Shown one piece after another: positions 1-9,852 of a DNA stretch of 64,000 bases (position 1 is the first letter of the stretch; every line of letters begins with the position of its first letter). The notes beneath the pieces are model-generated. The model had not been told where the DNA came from. It saw only the letters and a program-made list of their open reading frames with translations, and did not search any database. A program made the position numbers and the translations under genes. The DNA comes from Hygrocybe punicea (Eukaryota > Basidiomycota > Agaricomycetes > Agaricales > Hygrophoraceae), in the NCBI GenBank assembly GCA_963556145.1, contig OY744466.1, positions 4,960,001-5,024,000 of the forward strand, given 5' to 3'.

Positions 1-38
1 AGGATGATCCAATACAACGTTCAAACACTTTTTCTACC

Positions 39-306
39 TTGAACTGTCAATTTTTAGGTCCATTGGTAGATGGTTTTACAAATCATATTTGTGGAAAATA
101 TTCTTTGAATGATGTTTGGGATTTCTTAAGATGTTGTCTTCAGAGGTTTGCCCCAGATAACTTTGCCTGGGGACAAGAAACCAGTGTTCATTGTGTTTTA
201 CAGCAGCTATTATGCTCTGAGCAACCTATCATATCCTCCACAGTTGAATGCCCAATTCTGCATCCAGTTGACAGAGCACAACACACAGTGAATCATTGTC
301 TGGCAC
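39..306 (+). pseudogene. 5' part of orphan gene X1, split by a transposon
   Basis: The reading frame enters from the window edge and has a cysteine/histidine-bearing stretch ending in TVNHCL. It belongs with the piece at 6819-6896. Across the 10-11 bp duplication TGTCTGGCAC / TGTCTGGTCAC the frame continues as CLVTARSDNADSFQEW, which matches the position of KFTQWIDTF in the related gene at 11837. X-type proteins recur near transposons in agaricomycetes. Their C-terminal end (see 11837) loosely resembles the end of ubiquitin-specific proteases, but no catalytic Cys box is visible here. Function is unknown, and the gene is inactivated by the insertion at 307. Confidence 0.55.
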
Positions 307-385
307 CAGATTCAGCAAGTTATTATCAACTCACTTGGGATGCCTGAAAATGAGATCACCCAACTGGCTTGGGGATAGCTGAATC

Positions 386-815
386 AGGCTGAGATATATC
401 CTGGCCCAACTGAGATGGTCCAGGCTGATGTTCCCAGGATGTATCCTGGCCCAACTGACATGGTCCAGGCTGGTGTTCCCAGGATATATCCTGGCCCAAC
501 TAACATGGTCCAGGCTGATGTTCCCGGGATATATCCTGGCCCAACTGACATGGTCCAGGCTAATATTCCCAGGATATATCCTGCACCAATTGAGATGGTC
601 TAGGCTGGTGCTATCAAGTTATATCCTGGCCCAGCTGGCATGGTCCAGGCTGATATTGTCAAGATATATCCTGGGCCAACTAAGATGGTCTAGGCTGGTG
701 TTATCAGGATATATCCTGCACCAATTGACATGGTCTAGGCTGGTGCTATCAGGATATATCCTTGCCCAGCTGGGATGGTCCAGGCCAATATTGTCAGGAT
801 ATATCCTGGGCCACA
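386..815. repeat. 45-bp minisatellite, left inverted-repeat arm
   Basis: About ten imperfect copies of a 45-bp unit of the form ATATATCCTGGCCCAACTGA plus ATGGTCCAGGCTGATGTTCC CAGG. Each unit contains the self-complementary core GGATATATCC. The array is the mirror image of the one at 6375-6732, so the two form the long subterminal arms of the element. Open frames through the array (for example 428-931) are by-products of the unit length being a multiple of three. Confidence 0.9.
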
Positions 816-966
816 AAAAACTGCAAGACCACCATCTTTGTAGTCAATTGTGGGGTCATGTGCCAAGCCAGCACATTTCAGATCAAAGCAAATTTCTCCA
901 TTGCTTTGACACACATATCAACTCACAATAATGATCCTATGACAAGATTTCCTTCATGTTTGAATT

Positions 967-1903
967 TTAATTTGAAATTAGTGGTATCAAATATGCATAA
1001 TTGTTGTTTGTCGACCTTCTAAGCTTTGAGTACAAGTTGAAAGCAGAAGTCTTGCACTCCATCACATCAATGTAGAATTGATCAAGAACCAGAAATGTAT
1101 ATGCAATAGTGGTTAGGGTTATGATGTTGCTGGAAAGAGTTGGATGTTCAAAGCTGTATATCATGAGGAGGTGTAGTTGAGCATTGGCACCAATCAACAT
1201 TCTATTGATAAATTCCAGAGGTCTCCACAAAAGCCATAGATGTTCTCCTAGTTGGAGAAACATTATCCACATCTTCTTCTGCCATTACATAGTCAGCTTC
1301 GTCAGCCTGCACATCCTTGGCTTCTACATCCTCCTAGGATTGTGATGTTCAGTGTTGGGGGTACAGATTTCCATCATGCCCAAGATTTATCATGAGTCCC
1401 AACTCTCCCAGATCAGCAAGATCAAAAAATTGGCCAGTCCAATATTGGATTTTATGACAGGGATTGTCTTGGTATACCTGAAGACAACAATCTTTGAAGC
1501 AGTCATTGACCAAGCTAACAATCAAGACACTTCTGATACTTGATGCATGAGCTCTTTACTAGTAGAGCTTAACTCTATCAGTTTGGCCAAGTACATCTGT
1601 TCTTCCATTCTTGAAGATAATCATTCTGACTGTTATTTTGATTCAATAGACTTTAATTTGAACATGTAACAGAAATTGAATATACCTTTCCTTTGGAAGT
1701 TTGTAAAGCTTGAGGTTCTTCTGGCTCTTCTTCTGGTATATATATCTGTTCTGTAATAATTGGTTGTGATTATTCTCTTGTAGAGAGGAGAATTTCAGTT
1801 TCTTTTTGGCTAATATTTTGACTTCACCTCTAGAAGTGGTCTTTTTGACATATACTGTCTCAACCATTGTTCCTTTGTGTCTTTTGAACTTGTTTTTTGG
1901 CAT
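967..1903 (-). pseudogene. decayed KDZ transposase, N-terminal half
   Basis: Read on the - strand. The start at 1903 gives a basic N-terminus (MPKNKFKRHKG). It is followed, with stops and frame changes, by NDYLQEWKNRC near 1625, HKIQYWTGQFFDLADL and GLMINLGHDGNLCPQ near 1370-1460, and then FLVLDQFYIDVMECKTSAF ending near 1000. These blocks and their order match the CxC2-type cysteine-cluster region of KDZ transposases: the QNxYLQEW block, the HxIQxWxGxFF block, the LGLxxxLGHxGxxCP block and the xxECKTSA block. No catalytic RNase H-fold region is seen downstream, so the copy is truncated as well as shifted. It presumably once mobilised the 307-6818 element. Confidence 0.7.
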
Positions 1904-2116
1904 GGAAAAAAGTGATGATGATGATGCAAGTTAGTTAAGATTCAAACACACAAACAGGAATTGTCAGTGATGCTCCATGGTCCACTTGGTAGTGTAGCAG
2001 TCCAGTGTCTGGATCAGATTGAGTGTGAAGAAACACAATAATGCATTTGAAATCATGCCTTTATTCATATCAGCAGGAAAGCTGACAGGATTGATTTTTA
2101 AAACTTACTTGAGCAA

Positions 2117-2690
2117 GGCCAATAATACTTTCTGAACTTTTCTCTCTTGAGCTCCAATAGAAGCAGAGCTGGATGGATCAAAAGAGAAGTCAAAGTCAAA
2201 ATATTTCAGAAGCTGGTCTTCTGCTCTGGAAAATAAGCATGAAGATAATGGTATACCATAAATGCTGGATCTCCCCCTTCTGGAATATCAGCCAAGCGGA
2301 AATTGAGAATAGCAATTGATGAAGTATGAACAGAACACCATGCTCCCTGAATGACAAGATTCCCCAGCTCTGCTTGAGTTCCATTCCAAATCTCTTCCCC
2401 CATAACAATCCCCTCAAAAGAAGCCAGTTGAAGGATACATGCTTTACATTTTTTACTTACTGTGTATGGTGTTGGTATTTTGTTCTTCATTTGCTGGTCA
2501 TATTTTACATGGCATTTAGGGCAAATAAAAAAGGTATCCTTCTTCAAAATAAATCCAGAGCTTACAGAAAGTGTGATACAATTGTCCCTGCCAAGGACCC
2601 TTGGGCAATAGGCACAGCAAAATACTTCACCACCATTGCCACAAGAGCAACACTACTGGAAAAGGCAATTAGTACAGGAATTACTGCCTA
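2117..2690 (-). pseudogene. PHD-like zinc-finger protein, degraded
   Basis: On the - strand the frame from about 2690 reads CCSCGNGGEVFCCAYCPRV, then FFICPKCHVKYD and CKAC. This Cys pairing (CxxC..CC..C...CPKC) looks like a PHD/ADD-type finger. The frame then runs through LADIPEGGDPAFMVYHYL and, after a probable intron ending TTATTTTCCAG at about 2224, through LLKYFDFDFSFD to a donor GTAAGT near 2115. A stop sits just before the first CCSC and no start is evident. The layout recalls a basidiomycete orphan family that pairs such a finger with a small C-terminal domain; I cannot name a function. It lies upstream of the KDZ remnant on the same strand, so it may be element cargo. Confidence 0.45.
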
Positions 2691-3015
2691 TAATATTTGA
2701 CTGCACTGGTAGACTGGCTATTTGGGGAACAGCTTGGTCATCATCTGATTCGTTGAAAGGGAACTCAAGTCTTATTATTGCTGAGGTCCTTTGTGAGTTG
2801 AAATTGAGGCAGTGCAATGGCTTTCTTGCTTGCAGTAGTAGCTGTGGTGATAGGCATTGTAGTAGACAGAGTCAAAAAGTGAGTAAGAGAAGTGAATTTG
2901 GAGTTGCAGAACAATGACAGGCTTGCAATGAGGTGGCCTCCAATGGACCACCCAAATTTCAACAACTCCACTCACTCATTCTCATTTACCTCCACCTTCC
3001 TAGTTGTAAGTTACA

Positions 3016-3745
3016 ATATGCTGTTTTCAAAAGTCACAACCTTTTGAAAAATAAATCTTTTAAAGAGGAGAAAGCCAATCAAATATAAGAACTCATGAAA
3101 TAATGCACCAATTGACATGGATTTGGAGAGAAAGTTTTTCTGCTCCCTGAAAGCTATCTTGCTGTCTATTTACATTTTTAAAATCTTTGATGTGTAGAGA
3201 GTCACAGGTGAATTGTCATTTTCAGTGACTCCAACTTGTACAACGAATATCTCCCCAACCAATGCTTGGATTGACATGGTTGTGGAGAGAAACGTGTTTT
3301 ATTTTGCAAGGGCTACAAGGGCCCATACCATGTTTTTCTGTATTTTGGACTTGAGCAGATCACTGTAATGTTATTTATGCAGAGGGCATTTTTGTGTACT
3401 GCTCCTTCAAATTTTCAAAATACAGAAAAACACAGTATGGGACCTTGTAGCCCTTTCAAAATAAAACAGGTTTCTCTCCACAACCATGTCAATCCAAGCA
3501 TTGGTTGGGGAGATATTCGTTGTACAAGTTGGAGTCACTGAAAATGACAATTCACCTGTGACTCTCTACACATCAAAGATTTTAAAAATGTAAATAGACA
3601 GCAAGATAGCTTTCAGGGAGTAGAAAAACTTTCTCTCCAAATCCATGTCAATTGGTGCATTATTTCATGAGTTCTTATATTTGATTGGCTTTCTCCTCTT
3701 TACTGTAAAAGATTTATTTTTCGAAAGACTTTTGAAAATGGCAAT
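3016..3745. repeat. foldback (long palindrome) element, about 0.73 kb
   Basis: The left arm about 3016-3350 and right arm about 3410-3745 are reverse complements with few mismatches. For example, GACATGGTTGTGGAGAGAAA near 3272 pairs with TTTCTCTCCACAACCATGTC near 3470. A loop of about 60 bases separates them. The outer ends share TTTTCAAAAGTC. No coding capacity and no clear target duplication were seen. It looks like a MITE-like foldback nested in the larger element. Confidence 0.8.
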
Positions 3746-3959
3746 AATATTTTATTACATCCTTTTTTGTTCTTTAACATTTAATGTTTAATGTGAGCAA
3801 AACAGGCCTGTAATACAACAGTTTGGAAATGAATCTGACTGTAATACAGTAATACCTGCACAAAGGTACGAGTTGAGTTTTTTCCGAGTCTATGTTACTG
3901 ACTACTCTCACCTGTTCTCGCACGACAAAGTCACCAACGGCCTCACCCACACCCAAAAC

Positions 3960-4850
3960 CACAACAGGGCCGCTGGACTGAGGACAATGACCCAACCAAT
4001 GCCCTGAAGCACACCAACGCCCAGCAACAACAACCACGGCTCCACCACGCCCAACAGGGCCGTCAACAACAACGACCACCCCACCAACGCCCAACGCCAC
4101 ATCCAACAGGGCCACCAATGCCCGATGGTGACGAGGACGGCCCCACCAACATGCAACAGGGCCGCCAACGCCCAACGACGACGATGATGACCCTCCAAGC
4201 CCAAACCACACCAACAGGGCCCCAATGACGACAGCCATCTCACCAATGCCCAATGCCGTATCCAACAGGGCCGCCAATGCAACAATGGCCCCAGCAACGC
4301 CCAACAGGGCCGCCAACGCCCAACAATGATGAAGACGGCCCCACTATGCCCAATGGAGCCCCCAACAACGATGACAACGGCCCCACCACGCCCAACAGGG
4401 CCGCAAACGACAACGGCAGCCCCACTAACACCCAACCCCACACCAACAGGGCCGCCAATGACAATGGCCACCCCAACAGGGCCGCCAATGCCCAACGATG
4501 CGACGACGGCCCCACCACACCCAACAGGGCCGCCAATGATGATGGCCACCCCACTAATGCCCAACCCCACACCAACAGGGCTGCCAACAACAAACAACAA
4601 CAACAACGGCCCCACCATGCCCAACAGGGCTGCCAACAATGACGGCCACCCCATCAACGCCCAACGCCGCATCCAACAGGGCAGCCAACACCCGATGGTG
4701 ACGACAACGGCCCCAGCAACGCCCAACGAGGACGACAACGGCCCCAGCAACGCCTAACAGGGCCGCCAACGCCCAACGACGACGACAATGGCCCCACCAA
4801 CACAATGACCCCCTGCAGGGCCACTAACACCTTGCGAAACACGCCGCTAC
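3960..4850. repeat. GC-rich degenerate minisatellite
   Basis: Dozens of variants of CCCAACAGGGCCGCCAA(TG/CG) spaced 25-60 bases apart. All reading frames are low-complexity (Pro/Thr/Asn on +, Gly/Val/Trp on -) and do not look like genes. A similar block lies inside the hAT-like element at 49640-49930. In both places it is followed by the CAATTG palindrome described at 4836. Confidence 0.8.
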
Positions 4851-4893
4851 ATCAATTGATGTGTGTGCTGGCTTCGCGAGGTATGTAGGCTGT
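4836..4893. repeat. CAATTG-centred imperfect palindrome shared by three elements
   Basis: GCGAAACACGCCGCTACATC, AATTGATGTGTGTG and CTGGCTTCGCGAGG surround a CAATTG core, with TCGCGAGG to the right. Relatives occur at about 49950-50003 (CGCGTCAATTGACGTGTG ... TTTTGCGAGG) and 56378-56432 (GCCGTATCAATTGATACGTG ... ATTCGCGAGG). The second and third lie inside hAT-like elements with 8-bp target duplications. The block at about 3860-5030 is therefore probably a third, more decayed member, although its ends are not clear. Confidence 0.55.
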
Positions 4894-5844
4894 CTCGCTG
4901 ACATCCAACCGTGACTGCAATGACGACGGCCCCAACATCCAATGGAGATGGCTTACTTCTCGTGGAGTATGCCGTCGTGGGTCCATACAGTGCTGGAAAT
5001 CATGGGGCTATATTATTAATATCTAATACATGCTTCGAGAAAAAAACTACAACTACATTACTATAGAACCCTTGAAGTCACCCACCCTGGACCCATGCCC
5101 AAGGAATAGTGGAGAGGCCATCCCCCCCACTGGTGACATGTCAAGAAATGAATGCCTGCAACTATCCACAAGCTGCACCCTCACCAGGACTTCGGTGCCC
5201 TGACATCAAGCAGAGAAATTCGGCTCTCTCTGCTGGGGTGAGTGAAGTGGATGTGGAAGAGCACTGAAGGTTTCGGGGTTTTTAAATAAAATTGAACCAT
5301 CACATGATTGTAAACATGTGATTTTTGACGTGGGAATTAGTCACATCACTCAGGAATTGCTGGGTCACGGGTTTCGTCTGACTAGCAATCTTGCAGAATA
5401 TTTGTTCCAGCTTTCTGAAGTTCACTTTAGCCTCTCTGGTCTCTCTGAGCTCTCTTACCTCACTCTCACTCTCTAATCTACTACATACCACACAAACAAT
5501 AGCTTGGGAAATTCAGGCAATACTCAAAGCTAACTCAAAGCTCACTATAACAAATATGTCTCTACCACAAACAATGAAAAAGAAAAAACTTTGAACATCA
5601 AAGAGTTGCACCAGCTTTAAAAGAAGAGGAAGAGAGCCAACAAAACCACTTTCACCTGATGACAATGACATTCTTGACAAGGTTTGTGCCATTTTGATAA
5701 TGCTGCTTTTCATGCTGATGCATTAATCTTCAGTAGAAAATTGCCAATTGGTTTAAGAATGGGCAACAATCCCAATAAAATAAGAAGAAAGTAGGAGATT
5801 TCCAGGAGTCAGAAAGTCATGTTGAGAAGGATAATGGTGATTTA

Positions 5845-6090
5845 ATGGCTAAATTCTCAAGGCATTTTTCTAAATGGAAGGATAGTGACTTTTATGATGA
5901 GTGGTGTGAATTTACCCTGGGGATGGGTTCTGAAAGTACTGTCAGAATAATAATCTTGTTTGCAGCCTTTTATAGTGAAACTACCACTGCACACTGGAGG
6001 GATATTGAAGAAGATCCTCACAAGTTTTTTGAGTCAAGATCTATTCCTCAGAACATCCTTATCAAGAAGCCACCACACTTTACAAACTGA
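5845..6090 (+). CDS. short orphan ORF, unrecognised
   Basis: An 81-codon frame with normal amino-acid composition (Trp, Phe and charged residues; HWRDIEEDPHKFFESRSIP). It contrasts with the low-complexity frames around it. It probably continues in another frame after 6090 (LDHYWFTLQGEGKQPS, then LEVEDAEEDIE), suggesting a decayed or spliced gene of about 130 residues. It lies inside the 307-6818 element near its right minisatellite arm. I do not recognise the family; accessory cargo of the element is possible. Confidence 0.3.
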   Translation: MAKFSRHFSKWKDSDFYDEWCEFTLGMGSESTVRIIILFAAFYSETTTAHWRDIEEDPHKFFESRSIPQNILIKKPPHFTN

Positions 6091-6374
6091 TGTGCTAATG
6101 GGCTTGATCATTACTGGTTCACATTGCAAGGGGAAGGAAAACAACCATCACAGGTCAGATAGGAGTTGCATGCTTTAGATAAGCAGAGGTGAACTGCCAT
6201 CAAGAAGAAGACAAGCAAGCCATACTTGGAGGTAGAAGATGCTGAAGAGGACATTGAAGTATGAATATATATATATATGAATAAAAGAAAAAAAAGTATT
6301 GAATTGACAGCATAAATTGAACACTGATGTTACCAACAATGTTATAATTAGGAGAAGAATTAGGAGGGTATACA

Positions 6375-6732
6375 TATCCTGAAAACATCAGCCTGGACCA
6401 TTTCAGGTGGCCCAGAATATATCCCAAAAGCACCAGCCTAGACCAGTCCCAGTTGGCTGGGGAAAATATTAGCCTGGACCATGTTAGTTGGGCCAGGATA
6501 TATCCTGGGAACCCCAGCCTGGACCATCTCAGCTGGGCCAGGATATATCCTGGGAACATCAGCCTGGACCATGTTAGTTGGGTGAGGATATATCCTGGGA
6601 ACACCAGCCTGGACCATCTCAGTTGGGCCAGGATATATCCTGGGAACATCAGCCTGGACCATGTGAGTTGGGCCAGGATATATCCTGGAAACATCAGCCT
6701 GGACCATGTGAGTTGGGCCAGGATATATCTCA
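6375..6732. repeat. 45-bp minisatellite, right inverted-repeat arm
   Basis: About eight copies of the unit in the orientation CCTGGGAACATCAGCCTGGA CCATGTTAGTTGGGCCAGGA TATAT. This is the reverse complement of the array at 386-815. The palindromic core GGATATATCC recurs in each copy. Together with the unique stretch at 6735-6818 it forms the right end of the element. Confidence 0.9.
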
Positions 6733-6818
6733 GCCTGATTCAGCTATCCCCAAGCCAGTTGGGCAATCTCATTTTCAGGCATCCCAACTCAGTTGGTAAT
6801 ATCTTGCTGAATGCCCTG

Positions 6819-6896
6819 TGTCTGGTCACTGCAAGATCTGACAATGCTGATTCTTTTCAGGAGTGGGTGACTTGCCGCAGCATAAATATAAGATAG
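6819..6896 (+). pseudogene. continuation of orphan gene X1 after the transposon
   Basis: It begins with the duplicated target TGTCTGGTCAC. Read in frame with the piece ending at 306 it gives NHCLVTARSDNADSFQEW, then a stop at 6894-6896. The equivalent segment of the relative at 11837 continues for about 100 residues more, so the 3' part of X1 is missing or too decayed to follow. Confidence 0.45.
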
Positions 6897-6899
6897 AAA

Positions 6900-7625
6900 A
6901 CATGTATTCAACCCAAAGTACCCTGATGCGCCATGGCCCTGGGTCTGTCAGGGTCTCAATTTAGATTGTAAACCTTACAAATCATCCACCAAAGAATAAA
7001 TTTGGTGGTAGGCACACCCCTACCACCAAATCTGTCATTGTAGAGAGTTTCGTGTAATAACCCATTTTAGGACATAGCCATCGAGTCGGAACCATATTCA
7101 CATCTGAGTCGTTTACACTACTCACAAGTCCTCCATCTGCGCACTCACTGCTCACTGGTCACCAGCTTCAAAACCTCCCAATATATATCCCATAACTACA
7201 CTGCTAACGCAGAACTGTCTAGTCTCAAAAAGTGCTGAAACTGCCCTGATTGCACTTCCGAGTCGGCCTCATCCGCTCTACCAATACCGCTCTGCCCAAT
7301 TTGAACTTCTTGGATTTACATGCTGTTGGATGCATGGTCACCCAATTCCACCACACTTGCAATGGACTTGATGACAATTCAGGGAAAAACAGGCAACTTT
7401 GTAGCTATGTTTTCTCTCTTCAACAAATATCCTCATCTCGAGACTTTGAATTGTGGTACCACTCATTCCTCCGTCAATGATATTGACCCTGCCAGGTGCA
7501 CGGACCTCCATCACGGAGCATTATATGGGTGCTCAATAGGTCAGCTGGACCTTATGGTCAATTTGTATAAGAACTTGCCAGTTGACCGGATTTTGTCGAT
7601 ATCTTTTTCCCTCCTTCCTTTTCTT
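6900..7625. other. non-coding stretch left of the Harbinger unit
   Basis: No convincing gene. GGTGGTAGGCACACCCCTAC and its partner ACCACCAAATCTGTC near 7000-7045 form a short inverted repeat. The stretch probably contains the left end of the Harbinger element and the promoter of the gene at 7626, but no TIR or TTA/TAA duplication could be fixed by eye. Confidence 0.4.
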
Positions 7626-9150
7626 ATGAGTATGTCCTCTACTCACAATCCTTCGCCTATGTTACCACCTCTGGCATTAGCTTCTGCCACTCCACGCCCA
7701 CCTCTTCACCCTCAAGAGGCCATGCATGACGCTGATTTCCATGCCCCACATGACAGTTGGGCCCCATATAATCATGCCGTTGGCATGGCCCTGGCACCGA
7801 GTCCCTTCAAGTTCCAGCCAGTAAGTAAATGTCTACCGGAATGTCTACTGGAATGCCTGTACTCACCAATTCATTTACATCCCTTCAGCCACCATTGTAC
7901 GGTTTTCCCCCAAGGCGGGAACCTTTGACGTCACTCCCAGTAAGCAGTGACAATGTCTTGTGATAAATGGACGCTGACATTGCACGGCAAACAGCTCCTG
8001 TTGGATTCTCCTTACCACAACGGCACCAATTAGTCTGACTCTTACTTGGTATGTTTTGATGCCTGTTTGTTGGCCATTGAATCTTGAATTCGGCTGTATT
8101 TTTCATCAGAATGACTGGCATGGCTCGCAGATGTCGTCAGGGTTCAACCAATATGGACAGGAGAGCCGGAATGCCAGCTCCGGCTCTCAGGTTCACCTTG
8201 ATCACTCTCTTGTTCCTGTCCACGGATCTGATGGTGAGGGACCAGTCAATGTGCACTGTCTTGCCAAAGCTCGTGGTCACACTGCGGCTGAGAAAATTGT
8301 TGGCACGAGACAAAAGGGGAAGCTGCCAGAAACCAAGATACCCACTGAAAAGGCCAGAAAACAGAGTAGCAAGCGCAAGTCGCAGCTGCTGACAGATGAC
8401 AACAATGTCTTGAAGCCACAGGTGAAGCGAGGCCGGCCCAGAGGTGCCGTGAATTTCACACTTGAAGATATCAAGGTTTTGCTCGACGAGGTTGAGTCGA
8501 GGCTACCATTGGGAACAAATGGCTGGGCTGACATGCATCACTGATTTTCCCGTTGGTCACACCTTCATGCATGCCCTGTGAGGACTCAGGAGTCTTTAGA
8601 AACCAAGTTCCGAATGGTATGCTCACTTCATTGTATACCTTCATGTTCTACCACTCACTTTGTGACCTGCTAGATGGTGAGAACCACCAAGCCAACTGGA
8701 GATGCCGTTCGCCCGGCCCACATCCAACTTTCCTGGCAAATCGATGAGATGCTAAATGAGAAAGGTGGGATGTGTAATCCCGACAACTCAGATTTGGCCA
8801 ATGACGAAGATGTAAGCGACCATGTTAGCGCTGTCAGCATCAGTAGCGACAAGGAGACTCCCATGATTACTTGTGAACAAGCACCAGTCAGCAATGTGGC
8901 CGCAGTGGGCACTGCAGTCATGCGAGGCATATGCAGCTCTGCACCGTTTCGACAGAATGCACATGGTGGAAATGGTGCTGATCTGGTCCAGAAGATATCG
9001 GCAGCCTTTGGTCCTGCAGCAGAGGAGTCCCAAGACCAAGAGCGTTCACACAGGTCCCTCCAAAACACCCAGCTGCTGATGTCAACCCAACAATATTGCA
9101 ACTCGCAGATGCCCATTGAATCCTTATGCAGTGCAGGGCCGCGTTTATGA
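7626..9150 (+). pseudogene. Harbinger MYB/SANT-like accessory protein
   Basis: The likely start is ATG 7626 (MSMSSTHNPSP), followed by a Pro/His/Ala-rich N-terminus and an intron after SPFKFQP (GTAAGTAA). A basic region precedes KRGRPRGAVNFTLEDIKVLL and DEVESRLPLGTNGW, the tryptophan-bearing start of the MYB/SANT-like domain seen in the second protein of PIF/Harbinger elements. After one in-frame TGA (8542-8544) the domain continues FSRWSHLHACPVRTQESLET KFRM, with an intron at 8617-8673 and then VRTTKPTGDAVRPAHI. A coiled C-terminal part follows, with frame loss after about 9150. Known role of the family: DNA binding and nuclear delivery of the nuclease. It converges with the nuclease gene at 9853-11688, as is usual for Harbinger. 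Confidence 0.75.
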
Positions 9151-9852
9151 AGCCGATCGTGCATGGGATCTCTCTCAGTTGAAGCTGGAGATGAGCATAG
9201 GCGCAGTGGAAAAGCACAACATGAACCACCATGTTCATAGCGGGCAGTACTGTGGCCACAATGGCGCTAATAGTAAGAAGTTCTGCAACGAGATACACTA
9301 TGGAGACAGGGGCCGTAGTGTAAAATGGGTTATGGACAATGAGACGAGTGCCGATGAGCACATTGCGACCAAGCCCATGAAGTCCCAAGCCCTCTCCCGC
9401 AAACATGCTTTCAGGAGCTCCCTCTCTCCCCTATGCAATTCTACTATCTCTGCCATGCTTAATCCATCTACTTCATCTGTCTTTGTGAAGTTGGAACCCA
9501 TCTCTCTTTCACCTGACCCACCCAATGTCATGGAGGCATTTGCCCTCACACTCAAACCTCTGAGTGGCCCTCAAATCTCACTTCAGATCAGTCCCAGTCA
9601 TCCCGCTGCCCACACTTCTCAAAATAAAAACCCTGACTTCCAGAATTCTCCAAGGAAAGTATAATCTATTGCCTTCAAGTTCTTCTACCCCCACAGTCAT
9701 TACAATGTTCCAAGCTCTCGTCTTCTCTCTGTCACAGTCATTACTCACAGTCATTACTCAGTTTCTTGCCTCATTACTCATTAACTGTCCCATTCTTGCC
9801 ACCAGTGGGCCCCACAGTCTTTACCATTCGAAGTATGAACAATACACAGTCT

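Larger units (their letters stand above)
307..6818. mobile_element. 6.5 kb KDZ-type DNA transposon with minisatellite inverted repeats
   Basis: The left end CAGATTCAGCAAG (307) and right end CTTGCTGAATGCCCTG (ending 6818) are inverted repeats. They run inward through GGGATGCCTGAAAATGAGAT into opposed 45-bp repeat arrays. The flanks carry a near-perfect direct repeat: TGTCTGGCAC at 297-306 and TGTCTGGTCAC at 6819-6829. Inside are a decayed KDZ transposase (967-1903, -), a zinc-finger pseudogene (about 2117-2690, -), a foldback (3016-3745), a GC-rich repeat block (3960-4850) and a short + ORF (5845). The KDZ assignment rests on the internal coding remnant. The ends and the target duplication are read directly, with one indel in the duplication. 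Confidence 0.65.

Noticed and set aside
386..815. CRISPR array
   Set aside because: Repeats are contiguous with no unique spacers, and the DNA is clearly eukaryotic.
415..931. Long frames through the 45-bp minisatellite (also 6200-6896)
   Set aside because: They exist on both strands only because the unit is 45 bp; no start context, no family, pure repeat translation.
3774..4842. Several 80-280 codon frames on both strands
   Set aside because: Translations are low-complexity Gly/Val/Trp or Pro/Thr/Asn from the GC-rich minisatellite; no gene-like features.
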